From assembly GCA_024811115.1 (NCBI GenBank), contig JAKOGH010000690.1, positions 1 through 64,000 of the forward strand: DNA of 64,000 nucleotides. The letters are read 5' to 3'. The notes under the pieces were generated by a model. That model was not told the origin of the DNA. It searched no databases and saw only the letters and a list, made by a program, of their open reading frames with translations. Below, one piece after another: positions 10,786-23,401 of this stretch. The DNA is from Terana coerulea (Eukaryota; Basidiomycota; Agaricomycetes; Polyporales; Phanerochaetaceae). The stretch's first letter is position 1. Each line of letters opens with the position of its first letter. A program made the position numbers and the translations under genes.

Positions 10786-12250
10786 CTACTGGAACCCGTT
10801 GACTCCGTTCTGGAACCGCGAAAACACGCTCAAGTCGAACGCGTTCGCGAGGGTCTGGTAACCCGCCACATTCGGGTGCAAGCCGTCGCCCGAGTTGAAC
10901 GTCGGGTTCAGCTGCGACGCGTTCTTCGGGTCGCGCAGGATTGCGTCAAAGTCGAACACGGCGTCGAACGTGCCGCTCGTGCGGATGAATGCGTTCACGC
11001 GCTGGCGCGTCGCCTCGCGCGTCGGCGCGTCGTACGCGTTCCCGCCGAACGGCGTGATCGTCGCGCCGAAGATCGGGACGCCGAACGCGTGCACGCGCGC
11101 GACGATCTGCTTGAACGCCGCGATGACCTGGTCGCCGATGGCCTGCTGGGAGGCCGCGTCCGTGCCCGCGACGCCGATGTCGTTCACGCCCTCGAAGATC
11201 ATCGCGTACTTGACGCCGGACTGCGCGAGCACGTCGCGGTCGATGCGCCCGATCGCGTTCGGCCCGAGGCCGTCCGCGAGGATGCGGTTCCCGCCCGCGG
11301 CCTGGTTGACGACCGCGATGTCGGCCGTCGCTCGGTTTTTCTGCATCTTGGCCAGGACGAGATCCGGCCAGCTGCGTGGATTATGGCGTTAGAGAGCGCT
11401 TGGAGGAGATGCAGGAAGAAGGGCGTACCGGTTGTTTGAGTTGTCATCGCTGCCGCGGCCGTCTGTGATGCTGTCACCGACGATGGCGAACGTGCTGGTC
11501 TGCTTAGGAACCCAGGCTTCAACTGCGCTCACGAAATACCTGGAAAGCGGGCGGTGAGCTGTCGTGCCTCCCTCGAGAGAACGAGACCTACCAATGCGCC
11601 ACGCTTTGCGTCGTCGGGTCCGTGACGGTCAAGTTCGTCGCGCTCACAGAGTTTCCGTGCACGAACCATGACGTCGTCCGGCTGCCGGGATGCGACGTGA
11701 TGGACGTCCCCTGCTGCCCGTTCGCGAGGAACATGCTCACGGTCACCATCGACTGCGGCTTCACGGCGAACTCGAGCGGGTCCGACACCGCGAGCGCGCC
11801 GTTGGGGATCGTGAAGGACGGGCTTCCGCTGAAGGTGACCTTCTGGAGGGTGCTCGGCTGGATGGCGCTGCTGCCCGCGGTGCCGTTTGCGGGCAGGGCG
11901 ACGGTGACGGCGGTGATGGGCAGACTCGTCGGGCCGAACGCGTTGGAGAAGCGCAAACGGATATGCGTTGCGCCAAGGGCCATGTGTAGGGTCTGGCGGA
12001 TGGTCGAGTTATTGAACACGACCGTCGAGGAGTTCTGTACAAGTAATTGAATGTGTTAGCGTTCGGATTCCATGAAATCCTTCAATGTTTGACATACGAA
12101 TGGAGGCGGGGGTAGGTTCGCCGACTCGGTGAGCTGCGGCATAGACGTCCAGATGTCGACCCAGTGACCGTCAGTAGGAGCAGGAACATTAGCACAGAGT
12201 GCTGGTAGAAGGAGAACCCAGAGGGCGGTCGCGTGCGTGAACAACTTCAT
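10786..12250 (-). CDS. Secreted SGNH/GDSL-type hydrolase
   Basis: Four exons (12250-12098, 12034-11592, 11539-11429, 11371-10786) give an intact 430-residue protein. The first 20 or so residues form a signal peptide (MKLFTHATALWVLLLPALCA). A beta-rich N-terminal domain of about 170 residues precedes the SGNH core. Block I is GDSITDG with the nucleophile serine, block II has AGGNRI, block III has EGVNDIG, and block V is DGLHPN with the catalytic aspartate and histidine. The two-domain layout resembles extracellular fungal SGNH esterases acting on plant polysaccharides or esters. The substrate cannot be assigned. No frame break is present. The nearest gene is P450 copy B on the same strand upstream. 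Confidence 0.88.
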
Positions 12251-13154
12251 GACGCGTTTTCAGGCTGTCGGTCGAAGCTGCACAGGTCAAGGGCGACGAA
12301 GCGAGCAGTACGCGGCGTTGCCCATCGTCGACGAACGCTGCCTTTATGGCTTTCGCCGACGCGCGTGACGTCCGACGCGGGATCAATTATATCGAGGTCA
12401 CCTGGTGTGCATCGTCGTTGGCCCGGCGGGCCCCACGGAATAACACCGGAGGTATGAGCTGGCGGTCGTCGCAGGTGCCAGGGGCTGTTTCTCGACGCTG
12501 GGGTTGAGGAAGAACACGATGGAGGCGGGGGTGCATCGCATTCAGTGTTGGGGTCATAAGGCCCAGGATAAAAAGCTCTGACGGAGGCATCAACAGTTGT
12601 GAGCGTGGAAGGTGCGGAATGTGGAGAGATTCTCACAGGCAAGTCCAGAAAATCGGGTTATATATGGCGACGGTCCGCGATGTATCCCCCTCCCTGCCTT
12701 CCCGCTTCGAGATGTCAGTCACCTGTTCGAGATTCCTCGTTCTTCTTGTGCAGAGCTCTATGAATAGCTGCATCAACTCGAAGTCCTTCATCGTCGACAC
12801 AACTACATGACGGGCTGAGCGCTGAGCACTGAGCTTTGTACACCCTGCTTTCGTATCCTTCAGTGCTCAGTGAAAGGTGCGAAAGACGATGTTCTCCTTC
12901 TTTGACCGCTACGCGCTTGAACTTAGCACAGCCTCTGACGGAAGCGCCCTGTCGAGGACTCGCTTGATTTGGCAGGAGGCACGCCTAAAGCGGCAACGTC
13001 CGCACTACCGGAAACCTGGAAAAGTGCAGTATTGCCTGCGATAACATAGCTCAGAGCGACATGCATAAGCAAAACACAACAGTGGTGAAAGTTGAGAGAA
13101 TATACGGAGCGACAGTCGCGCGACGCTCTGACAGCTTGGTGCCGGTCGAAGAGC
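12251..13154. other. Intergenic, no gene seen
   Basis: Promoter region of the SGNH gene and 3' flank of P450 copy B. No coding feature was recognised. Confidence 0.4.
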
Positions 13155-15290
13155 CTACGACGTCTGCCTCTTTCTAAACAACACCTCAGCAGCCGGATCC
13201 GGGGTAATCATCATGTTCGCGACCATGTTCTTTGGACGGCCGCCCTCCTTCTCGAACTTGACGTCGTAGTTCACGACCAGGTGCGCCACTATCGCCTTCA
13301 GCTCGTCCGCGGCGAAGAACCGGCCTGGACTGTGAGACGCGCGGCGGATGAACCCCGCGTCGAGGCATGCAAACATCAAGGAACGGCCACGTACCAGGCG
13401 TGCTTCCCATGCCCAAACGCGATATAGTCTGCCGAGGTGCTGGTGAACTGGTGCTTCCCTGCGGACTCATCTTGCTCGCGGCTCCTGGAGTACCTGAAGG
13501 GATCGAACACGTGCGCATCGGTGTAGTTTTCCTCGTCGTAGTGCGTGCCCAAGGCTGGGATAAGCACTAGGGTGTCCTTGGGAAGGTACTTTCCGTCCGA
13601 GAACGTCACTGGCTGCAAGGTCAAGCGCAGCATTGAGACTGTAGGATATCGTGGTGTCAGTACCCATAGTCGGAGCAGCAAAGGTCCAAGAAAATGGAAG
13701 ACGACGTACACAAGCTGACGCCGTTCATCCGCGACGACTCGCGCAGGAAGCTATCCAGCTTCCACATCTTGCCCACAGCGGCCGTCGTCCAGCCTTCCTC
13801 GGCGACGGCGGCCTCCACCTCTTTACGCAGCGGCGCAAGGTACTCCGGGTGAGCGGCGAGGTCGTAGATGGCATGAGTAGCGGTCTGGAATACGGCGGTT
13901 ACGCAGTCTGAGCATCCTCGTAGAAATAGGCAGGGAAGCGTACGTTGGCCGAGGGGGAGATCGCGGCGAAGTTGGTCTCCAGAATCATTGGGGCGGCGTC
14001 TTCGGGCATCTGTTCGCGGATCTTGGCTGCCTCGAGGATCCACTGGAGCATGTCGTTCTGCAACAATGTTTCGTTAAGCACTCTGCGCTGCATACATGCT
14101 ATACATACCGGTTTGTCGGTCCATTTATCGCCCAGCTCCTCCATCTTGGCGAGACGTTCGAGAATGGCAGGTCTCAAATACCGCAAAATGTCTTGAATGC
14201 GACTCTCAGCATCTGCCAATCCCTTCGGCACATGCCTTAAGACATAGACGTCAGTAGCAAGCCACGGAGTCAAATATCTAGAGCATACAGTTTAAATATG
14301 TGACCGAGGAGGGCAAGGAGTTTCTTGCTTTCCCGAAATTGCCCGTGGGATTGACGACAAGGTCCAGGTACCCTGGTTACGACCTACTATTTAATAAGCC
14401 TACCGCAACCGAAGGGCAGAAACGTACACCATACGCACATAGTGGCAGACCGACAAAAATTCTGTTACTTGCGCGGGCGACCATATGCTGCATAGCTGTG
14501 CCAGCAGGCACGGGTACCCATCCTATTCGCGGAGACACAGCCACGTCAGATCAGCTTGCAGACCCGTAAGCAGAGACCTCACCGTCACCCTCGGAGGGTA
14601 GCACCTCTGCGAACACGGTCTTAATCTCGTCATACATCTCGCCGAACAGCGGCCTGAGATTGCGCGTGAGCTGTCCGCGGATCAAGTCGACGTGGTACGG
14701 ATCCCTGCTAAGATCCTTGCCAAACATGTAGTCGAATCCCGAAAGCTGGACGTCGCGAGGCAATAAGTAGATGGTGACAGACAGGTCAAGGACGTGAACA
14801 CACCGCTTCAGCAGCCTTCACGCAAGAAATGTGGCCGTCCGGAAGCCGCTGCAGCTCTTCGACGAGCTCTTTTCCGTTCACCACGACGAGCCAGCGGTCC
14901 AGAAGGGCCACCTTGAATATATTACCCTTGTGCTGTGCGCCGGTTTGGCGTCAGGTCAGTGATGTACGCAAGCTTGACTCGAAGACTCGCCTTGTCATAT
15001 CCACGCTGAAGGATGTCCTTTGCGTTGCAGAGAAGATTGTAATATCCAATGTAGGAGAAGAGGGGAAGGGACGGCCCGCCTTCGGTGGGTATATGACGAA
15101 GCTGAAAATGTTCGTGAGTGTGTACGAAAGCGGCTGCTGAATAATGATATGGCCATACATTGTTCGGCATAAACAGGCCATGCAGGAAGAAGACGACCGA
15201 AAGACCATAGACACAAAATGCAATGGCGTGGTAAGGGGTCTCTGTACTCAACAAGCCGATGTCTTGGAGGATGGAGGTATGATTGATCAT
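13155..15290 (-). CDS. Cytochrome P450 monooxygenase, copy B (frame breaks)
   Basis: Same exon plan as copy A, from ATG 15290 (MINHTSILQD) to the stop at 13155. Visible features are a membrane anchor, LRHIPTEGGP, ETNFAAI in the I helix, FLRESSRMNG containing ExxR, FDPFRYSRSRE, and FGHGKHA joined to CPGRF across the last intron. Two one-base deletions, near 14369-14376 and 14320-14335, break the exons after the fifth intron. The segment around them is also the least conserved, so some true decay is possible. The membrane-bound haem monooxygenase role follows from the family; the substrate is unknown. The gene is upstream of, and co-oriented with, the SGNH hydrolase. Confidence 0.83.
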
Positions 15291-15361
15291 CTTGTCATGA
15301 AGCTCCTTCACAGCACGAATATCTGTCCAAGGTTGGGAGTAAGCCATAAATCTACGGTCGA

Positions 15362-15369
15362 GTATATAA
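15362..15369 (-). promoter_or_regulatory. TATA-like box of P450 copy B
   Basis: TTATATAC on the minus strand lies 72 bases before ATG 15290. The position is the same as in copies A and C. Confidence 0.55.
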
Positions 15370-15549
15370 AACCCACCCACCTGCACCAACGCAGACACCC
15401 CTTGCACGAGATGGAACCATCTCGGCTCTGCCCACAGCCCCCAAATAACGTTCTGCCAGGCCAAATTGTCCACAGGTAGAGACGCTGGGCTATTGCTGCA
15501 GCGTATGACTGAACGTAAATGCCGTAGCTCCACATGTGATGCATATGGC

Positions 15550-15580
15550 GAGACGAGATTGGCTGGCGAGGCGCCGCGTC
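15550..15580 (-). promoter_or_regulatory. Conserved CCAAT-containing upstream block of P450 copy B
   Basis: GAGACGAGATTGGCTGGC matches the blocks upstream of copies A and C. The gene-strand CCAAT box is a candidate HAP-complex site. Confidence 0.5.
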
Positions 15581-18501
15581 CGCCAGCAGTTCGCAGGCTG
15601 TCGGGTGGGTCAGCCTGCAGCAGTCACCGGCTGTTCGTTGTGCCACTCGCGTGATGGCAGCGCCCCGGCGGCCAAGACCTGCGGTCGCGATCGCGCAGCT
15701 CAAAGCGTCGGTGGCTCGGTGTCCGGCGTGTCCAAAGAAGGATGAGGCGCCACGAATGAGGTGTTTCGTGTACGCCACATGAAATAACGAGGAGCCCGAT
15801 GACAGTCGCACGAACTGTCAGCTCCGCCGCAGCGTAGTGGTGTCGTTGAAGTACCTGGCAGGTGTGTCAGTAACGTTAGCTTCACGTATGCAAAGAAGCC
15901 GCGTACCTGGGTGGTAAGCTCAAGGCTACGTGAATGGTACGACTGAGTGAGAGTTGGAAATAACTCGGAGACCATTTGTAAGGCTTGCTCAGTTGTCGTA
16001 ATAATGCGAGCGGCGAGCATTGGTCTACAACACTAGTACTACTTTCAGGGGTACTAGTTATCCTACCATAGTAAAGAGGTCAGGGATAATTCAACCGCAA
16101 AACATATCCCGGGAACTCACCAAGAACGCACAACATTCCTGGGGAGTATGATGAGATACCTCAGTATCTAACCCCCGGTTCAACGCCATACGTAGAGCCG
16201 GTTATCTCCCCAGTGCGACTGGGCGCGTGTGGATATGTGGTGACTCTGAGGAAAGTCACGGTTGGAGGAAAGAGTCTCAATCATGACAAGTGCTTGAAGT
16301 TGTCAAATTGTTCCCACGGGTATAACGAAGCTTCCCGCGCGCCTATATTCTTTCTCTGGTCCTTCACTGGCACTACGTTGAATGAAGCTACAGCAGGCTA
16401 TATCACTGCGAGGGACGTCTAAGACAAAGTCCCTGCCCTAAAACACCTAGTGCCAAACTACTCCCTTGCTACTCTTTGCCATAGCGAAGTAGGAGAAGTA
16501 GACTCGAGTCGTCCCTGTTTACCAGCGCGCCGTTACTTAATCCATGTCTTGTCCCACGCCGCCAGCAGGCGTCCGCCGGGTGTTCGGCCACCGCACCCAG
16601 AAGCCTCAGAGCCAGGCCGCAGGCCCGTGCGCCCTTTTCATTACTGTAATGAGCCTCGTCGCTTGCGTTTGCTACGACGCGTGCAGCTTTGAAATGGCGG
16701 GCGACTGCACGTGGTGCCCAGTCTGCTCAACCGGCGCGCAGATACAGCGGAGGCAGCGGCTGCGCTGGGAAACGCACGCACGGACGCCCTCGTCGCTCGC
16801 CATCGATAACGCCGCCATCGCCTGCACGGCCCTCGAAACCCAGGACGTCCGTCTGGAAACGGCAGGGCCAGCCGCCACCTTATCAGCCGCGGGTGCGGTG
16901 CCGCCATTCACTGCGCCGCCCGCTTCGCCATTCAATATTCAGACGCAACAAGGTTGGCCTCGGCCGAACCGTGTCGTACAACACAGAAGGGCAGCACAGG
17001 CACTCCCAGGGCAATACGCGCAATACAGACGCGTTGATGGTGGGAACGCCGTGGTCGTGAGAGGGGGCACCAGTGCGCCAGCGAGGCTGCTCTGATCTCA
17101 GGCCTCAGGACGAGGGTCTTGTCCAGCCTCGCTTCGCTCGGCGTGTGCATTGTCTTCGCCGCGCGCAGACCCTGCAACGCACCCACGGCGCGCTCCTCCT
17201 AGGTTCGCGAGTGGAGACGGTCGCCAGCATGGGGTGCATCGCACCCCATCGCAGAACAGAACACGTCCTGGTTCACCGCCTCCTCGCCAAACGCCCGCCG
17301 CGCCCATTGAGATAAGCCCAGACGCACTCACGCCACCCTGTCGCCAGTCGCACAGCACAACCGTCCTCTCGCCCTGCGCGTGTTCTGCCCGACGCCTGGA
17401 CGAGGTCAGGTTCCGCCAGAAGCTCAGACTCCGCCCTGGGACGCTTTGTGCAGAACCGTATCTAGATTGCAGGGTATCTATGTACACAAGCACTGTTCGT
17501 ACTACACAAACAAATGAGTGAGCGATGCGTACAACAAGACGGATGTTGCGTGGACCAAGAGAAGGAGATGCGTGCTGGGGATGAGCCCACGGATGATGGT
17601 GACCACTCTACAAGTACAAATGCAGGCCATGAAATGTGAACCGGAGTCGGGATGATGCAGCATAATGAGCAGAGAGACGTGTGTGGGGACATACTAGTGT
17701 ACACCGTGAGACAGAAAAACGACGGCTGAGATGGAGACGAGATTTTTGCGGGCTGAGACCAAGATGGGTGCAAGTAGGCCCAGTAAGGAGCGAGGGGAAT
17801 TTTTGAGAGGCGTGAAGTAGGCAGGGTGAGTTGTGAAGAGTGCGCGGGGCGACGGTGTGCGACGACAGCGGCATCGTGGCGTCGGCGCCGCCGGGAAAAC
17901 GAACGGCGCGGGGCGAGCGATCGCGGCGGTGGCGCGCACGATGGTGTCGGGTGCTGCGTGCCGCTGGGCTTGGCAGCGGTGACGACGAGGGGACAGACGA
18001 CGCACAGGCGATGGGGCGTTGGGGAGTAATGGCTACATCCCAGCCGCGCACCTTTCCTCCCATCTTTCATCTCTCGCCCAGCGTTCCAGCCGCGCGACCA
18101 GGTGACCGCGCCCGTTCCCTCCGTACGTAAACCGCCCTCGCCCCATCGCAGCGACGCCGCGGGCAAAGCGGGCGCGCGCCCACAAACGGGGCAAACGCGA
18201 GCCAGGCGCGCCTGCGGACGGTCAGCTGACGGGCAGCGCGCACGGATCTCGTCGCGCGTCTCCCGCGAAGCCAGCCATCGCATGCCCACATCCGGCTGCC
18301 GCCAGGCGCAAACAGGCAGGTCGGGCGCACGCGCTCGGTTGGGTGATCGCGGCGGGCGACTGGGTGTCGTAAGAAGCGTGTGGGAAGCAGGCTGAGGGAC
18401 GGCCGTGGGTGTACGAGGTGAGTAGGGCGGGTGCATAGATAATTAAAAGCCAGGCGAGCAGGCGGGCGAGAGGTCCGAAGCCAGGCTTTGTTGTGGACGT
18501 T
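15581..18501. other. Long stretch without a supported gene
   Basis: Two long frames exist (16544-17095 plus; 17462-18436 minus), but neither shows a domain. Their Pro/Arg/Ala composition follows the local GC content. A 183-residue frame with a short cysteine cluster (about 16620-16740) might be a small gene; support is weak. A short palindrome, ACTAGTAC / GTACTAGT, lies near 16032-16060. Confidence 0.35.
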
Positions 18502-18620
18502 GAGGATGTGGCGGATGATGAAGACAATAAACGATCCAAGCGACCGCGCTCTAACGCACCAAGGATGTTGCGGACGACGAAGACGAAAGGCAAGCCGGGC
18601 GACCGCGCTCTAATGCGCAC
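18502..18620 (+). repeat. Two-copy imperfect tandem repeat, unit about 60 bases
   Basis: The units share AGGATGTKGCGGAYGAYGAAG at the start and CGACCGCGCTCTAA near the end, with a diverged middle. The repeat lies about 300 bases beyond the 3' end of the CBM21 gene. Confidence 0.7.
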
Positions 18621-18904
18621 TGCGAACCACAAGCAGGAGACGGAGACGGACGGCGGGATACATACATACGTGCACAGGCGGGGACCTCAGGACATCGGAG
18701 CTGCAAGGCAGGCGAGTAATCAGCGTCGTGTTTCTCTTGGGTAGCTATAACACAGGGCGCGCGCGGCGGGCAGGCAGCATAGGACAGCATAGGGCATAGC
18801 AAGCAAGCAAACGAAAGCACGAGCCAAGAAAGAAAGGGGTATCACAGAGCACACGCATGTCCCGTCCATCGCCCTCGCGCACCACCCAACCCCCGCAACC
18901 CGCC

Positions 18905-21858
18905 CCAGAGAGACTCAGAAGACCAACTCACCGCCAACGACGCCCATGCCCTCATGCGGGCTCGCCCCGCCGGCCGCGCATACGCGCCATACGACGGGAA
19001 CCCGTAGCCCGCGCCGCCCGCCGCGTGCTCCGCGGGCCACGCCTGCTGAGCGGCGCGCGGGCGCGCTCTGGCCGTGCCCAAGGCCCAGGCCGGAGAGCGC
19101 GCCGAAGCCCATGCCGAGCGCGGCGGGCGCGGGCGTCGGGGCGGGCGAGGGCGCGGCGGTGCCCGCGGACGGCGTCGTGCCGCCAGCAGACGGCGGGAGC
19201 GACTGCGCGAAGCACCACTGGCGCACGAAGGCGGCGTAGCTCGAGTCCGACGTGTCGACCTTTGCGCCGTTCGGCGCGGGCGCGGGCAGGACGGGGCCGG
19301 CCAGCGTCGCGGCGGGGGCGGGCGCGAGCACTGTGGGCCCGTCCGTGCGTGGCGAGCCCGCCTGGCTGCGCGGGATGGGGCTGCTGCGGCCGCTGTTGTC
19401 CGCGCTGCCCTGCCGGCTGCCGTGGCGCGACGCGGGCGGGCTGACGAGCTGCAGCTGCTCGTCGAGGCTGTTCATGCGCGCCATCCACGGCCGCTTTTCC
19501 GCCTGCGATACGGGCGAGAACGGCATCGCGTCCGGGTGCGAGCCCGTCGGGCGATCTACCATGGATGAGGTGAGTGAGTGCGACTTCTAGCAGTCATGAC
19601 ACACGTGAGACGTACCACCCAGGACTAATGGCGACAAGATCGCCTCCGCGTCCTCCTTCTCCTCATCCGTGCCGGACACGACATCGGGCAGGCCCACGAG
19701 CGTCGTCTCCCGGGGCGGCGTCGTCGGCGGCGTCACAATCCCCGTCTCCTCCGCCTTCTCCTTCTCCTTCTCCTCGCCAAGCACCTTCAGGCCGGCAACA
19801 GGCGAGCTCGCCGCACTGCTCGGGCTCGAGCCCGGCGCGACGTAGTTGCTCAGGCTCAGGCGGCGCGAGAGGTAGCTCGACGGGGCTCGTCGGCTTCCCA
19901 CTGTCCGCTGCTGGCTCACGCACGTGCGTGGGCACGGGCGGCCGCGGGATCGCGATCGGCGGCGGCGTCGGGAAGTGCGGTGTGCTCTTGTGGCGGTAGT
20001 CCGACGAGTGCCGGCGCGGGAGCGCGATGCGCTCGGGGCGCAGCAGCTTATTGACCGGCTTGCCCGCCGGCGCCGTCTCAACAGACGTCTCCTCCCTCGC
20101 TTCTCCTTGTCTTCGAATGCAGGCGCGGGCGGCGCGGCCGCGTCGACAGGATTGGCAACGAGCGCCGTGAACTCCTGCGCGCCGCCCTCCGTGCCCGTCG
20201 TGAGCACCGCGGGCGCCGCGGCGGCGGCGAGGCCGGTGCCCTGGCCAGTCGTCGGCGTGAAGCGCATGCTGCTCGGCGCGCTGAACGTCTTCTGCTGCGC
20301 CGTCGCGGTGGGCGCCCACTTCGCCGCGCCGAACGTCGACACCTGTGGGAGCGAGAAGCTCGCGGCCTTCTTCGCCGCCGCGGCGGGGAAGGACGCGCTC
20401 GTCGCGAGCGGGGCCGCGCGCGGCGTGCTGAGCGGCGACGTCGCGCTGCCGACGACGCGCTTGAAGCCGATGCGGTAGTTGCTCCCGTCGTTGTTGTCCC
20501 AGTGCTCGCCCGCGGCGCCGTTCGCGCCGGCGATGTACCGGGCGACGACGAAGAGCGTGCGCTCGCTCAGCTTCGGCTCGTAGTCTTCCAAACGGATCGT
20601 GAATCTGCAGAAATCAGGTAAGCGCGTGAAGACAAGTGAACATTGAAGCGACGCACGAGAATCGGTCCCATTGAGGATCTCCTCCTTCCCGTCCACCTTC
20701 TGCGATCCTGCCCGCCATGTCTCCGATCGTCTTCACGCTAGGGAAAGGCGGCGGCAGGCCCGGCAAGCTCACGACGTGCTTGCACATTACCTCGCTCGTC
20801 GTCTGCCACTCATCCAAGGTAAACCGCACAGCCACATTCTTCTCGAATGCAATGTTCTTCACCAGCACCGTGCCCCGGAGCGTCGGTGGGCGAGTCCGTG
20901 GCAGGGTAACAGTCTCCAGATGGACGCAGGCATGTTGCGGGTACAGGGGTTGGGTATCGACGAGGTCACGCCCGGTGCGTTGTCAACTTCGTGCGTGATC
21001 TGAGCAGAGGAAGACGACCCCTGCACGCTGAGTGAGCCCATCAGCGCGCCAAAGGACCCTGGAGAGAGCAGCGTCGGGAACGGGTACTCTGCCTCGGTCT
21101 CCGTCTCGGTCTCGTCGCCCGGCGGGCGGCTCACGCTCGCGGGCTTGCCCGTGCTCTTGAACAGCCGCACGCTCTCGAGCCCCTCGTCCTTCTCCGCAAA
21201 GTGCACGCGCGGCGTGCTCGGCGCGCTCTGCGCGCGCGCGTGCCGCCGCGCGGACTCGAAGTCGCCCATCACGTTCGGCGAGGACGTCGACGACTTGAGC
21301 GACGGCTTCAGCTTGCGCCCGTTCGAGAGGATGATCGGCGTCGAGGGCGTGCGCGGGAGCGAGGAGGACGTCGAGGTCGAGGTCGAGTGGAAGGAGCCCG
21401 GCGGCGTGCCGCGCCGGTCGATCGGCGAGTGCGGGCCCGAGGTCGGGAAGGGGACGCTGCCGGGGGACGTGGACGGCGGCGACGCGGTCGCGATGCTCAC
21501 CGTCGGCTTCGGCGGGAGCTCGATGTGCCGCGGGGGTCGACCTGGGGCGAGAAGCGGCCGGCGTCCATGGAGAGTCGCAGGGAGTTCGTCGGGAGGGAGA
21601 TCGCGGCAGGGCGCCGCGGCGCCGCGACGGGGGTGTCGTCGTCGGGCGGCGAGTCCTCGTCCTCGTTGAGGTGGAAGACGGCCTTTTTGGGGGTCGCGTC
21701 GCCGGCGCGGCGCCGCGGGAGGGAGCCGAGGAGACGAACGCGCCGGGCCCCTTTTCGTCGCTGAAGGACGAGCGTGTGCGGCGGTGCCCTGGGCGTGTCG
21801 GGGCGAGGCTGGAGGACGACGAGGAGGGGGAGGGATCGGCGGGGCCTGCGTATGGCAT
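18905..21858 (-). CDS. Protein phosphatase 1 regulatory subunit with CBM21 domain (GAC1/PPP1R3-like)
   Basis: ATG 21858 (MPYAGPADPSP) starts a disordered Ser/Pro-rich region containing the PP1-docking motif RVHF (PRVHFAEKDEG, near 21190). A CBM21 domain follows over about 20480-20930. It includes LRGTVLVKNIAFEKNVAVRF, TLDEWQTTSEV, FTIRLEDYEPK and EHWDNNDGSNYRIGF, the usual glycogen-binding signature. Two introns are seen around the domain (about 20605-20658 and 20935-20995). A long disordered tail holds VSQAEKRPWMARMNSLDEQ. The protein should target Glc7/PP1 to glycogen and promote glycogen synthase activation. Frame shifts are needed at a T run 21684-21688, a G run 21532-21536, and near 20100, 19883 and 19060. 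Because the domain is well conserved, sequence error is a likely cause. The exact 3' end is uncertain. Confidence 0.8.
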
Positions 21859-23394
21859 CGTGGTAGCGGTCGTCGTCGTCGTCGGGGGTGGTGGTGGTGG
21901 TTGGTATGGGCAGCAGGGATGGGATGGATGTGCGGTGACTGGGAAAGGGAGATATGATAGCGGCTGGTGAGTATATCAGTCATCGGAAGTGAATTGTGGG
22001 AGATACCTGAGGAGATACCGAGTGAAGCAAGAAGCAGACCCGACAGGGGGGGAGATGACTGGGCTGCTCCGTTTGAGAGACCGAAGATCTGTGTGCTACT
22101 CTGGGTTTCGATGGTGCTCGCTCCGAACCAACGCTAAACGGAGAAGACGGCGGTCGGCCGCAGACTCGCCGCTATCGAGTGCGGGCTCGCGAAGGCAGGC
22201 TGAGGAAGGGGATCTGCGGACGGTGTATGTAGGAGGACGGCCTGTGCGTGCGGCCTGCCAAACACCCCTGCGACGGTTATCCGGCGTTACTGTGCAGAGG
22301 CGGTGGAGAGGCTCAGGAGGGGCGAGGACGAGAGGGAGGAGGGGGACAAGGAGTATACTCCCCGCTGGGCGCCCCCAAGCCCTCCCACGGCCGAGACCCA
22401 ACCCAACCGCTCCACAACTCAAAATAATATCATGATGTCATATTTCGTTTAGCCTGGCTGAATTAGGCAGTCCCGCCCCGCGCCTGCCCCGCCTGCGCCC
22501 GCTGCCTCTTCCGTTCAACCCCCGCGCCCCAGCGTCCGCGACCAACAGAGGGGCCTTCCCCGCAGAGGCGCGCCCCCGCCCCCGCCGTGCCCCCACCGCC
22601 CCCGCGCGGGCTGAGCTCAGCCGCCTGGCCCCGCCGCCGTCTCGCTCGAGCCTCGCCCGCCCCTGTTTCCCATCCCCCTTCTCCCAACAGCCTTTCCCAT
22701 CACGACCCCCTATCGTCCCATTCACTCGCACCCTCCGCCTGCGTTCCCAGCTGCCCTCCTGGGTCTTTCGACTGCACACCCCATCGCCGTGCCGCGCTAT
22801 CGCGGCCGGCCGTGCGCTCTCTACCGCGTTATCGTCTGCCCAGAACACGCCGGCGGGCGCCTGCCACGCCAATACACTCGCAGCCGCCCGGCGCAGATTC
22901 TCGCGACGCCCGTTTCCTTTCGCGACGGCGCACGCAGGGGGGTCTCTGTACCGGACGAGAACACTCGAGACGCGTCGGACGCGAATATATACGTGTGCGC
23001 ATCGCACACGGCGCACACGCCCGTCCGTCTTCCCCTTATTCTACGATTCTGAAGTCAGCCCCGGCACGACCTCGGACGCCATCATCGCGGTTCGAAAAAA
23101 GTAAATAGGCTTTCAGGCTTGGCTGTCTGCGCTACCGCGCTCGCCATGCCCCTGCGCAACACGCTGCCTGGGTCGAGAGTCGGGAGAAGAGACTCGGGAT
23201 TCGAGAGGGCGGGCGGCGGGGTGCCGGCTTGGGAGGGGGCACGGCGAGCAGGCTCAGGCGCGCGGTTCCCACTCCACCCAGCTCCACCACCGCGTTGCGC
23301 ACCCCGCCCGCGGGCCAATCGCGCGCACGCGCCTCCCGAGGCGTGTTCTGTCTCGATGCCTGCCGCAGCGCGTCGCGCAGACGCGGTGTGTGCA
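21859..23394. other. GC-rich upstream region, no gene seen
   Basis: This probably holds the 5' leader and promoter of the CBM21 gene. The long minus frame at 22438-23016 is low-complexity Arg/Gly/Ala and is taken as a GC artefact. Confidence 0.4.
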
Positions 23395-23401
23395 TGTGAG
23401 T

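Noticed and set aside
16544..17095. 183-residue plus frame with a small cysteine cluster
   Set aside because: No signal peptide, no conserved spacing and no family; kept only as a remark in the gap entry.
17462..18436. A 324-residue minus-strand open frame
   Set aside because: Composition is Pro/Arg/Ser-rich as expected of GC-rich non-coding DNA; no domain, no intron pattern, no sensible start context.
22438..23016. A 192-residue minus-strand frame upstream of the CBM21 gene
   Set aside because: Low-complexity Arg/Gly/Ala in a GC-rich promoter-like stretch.
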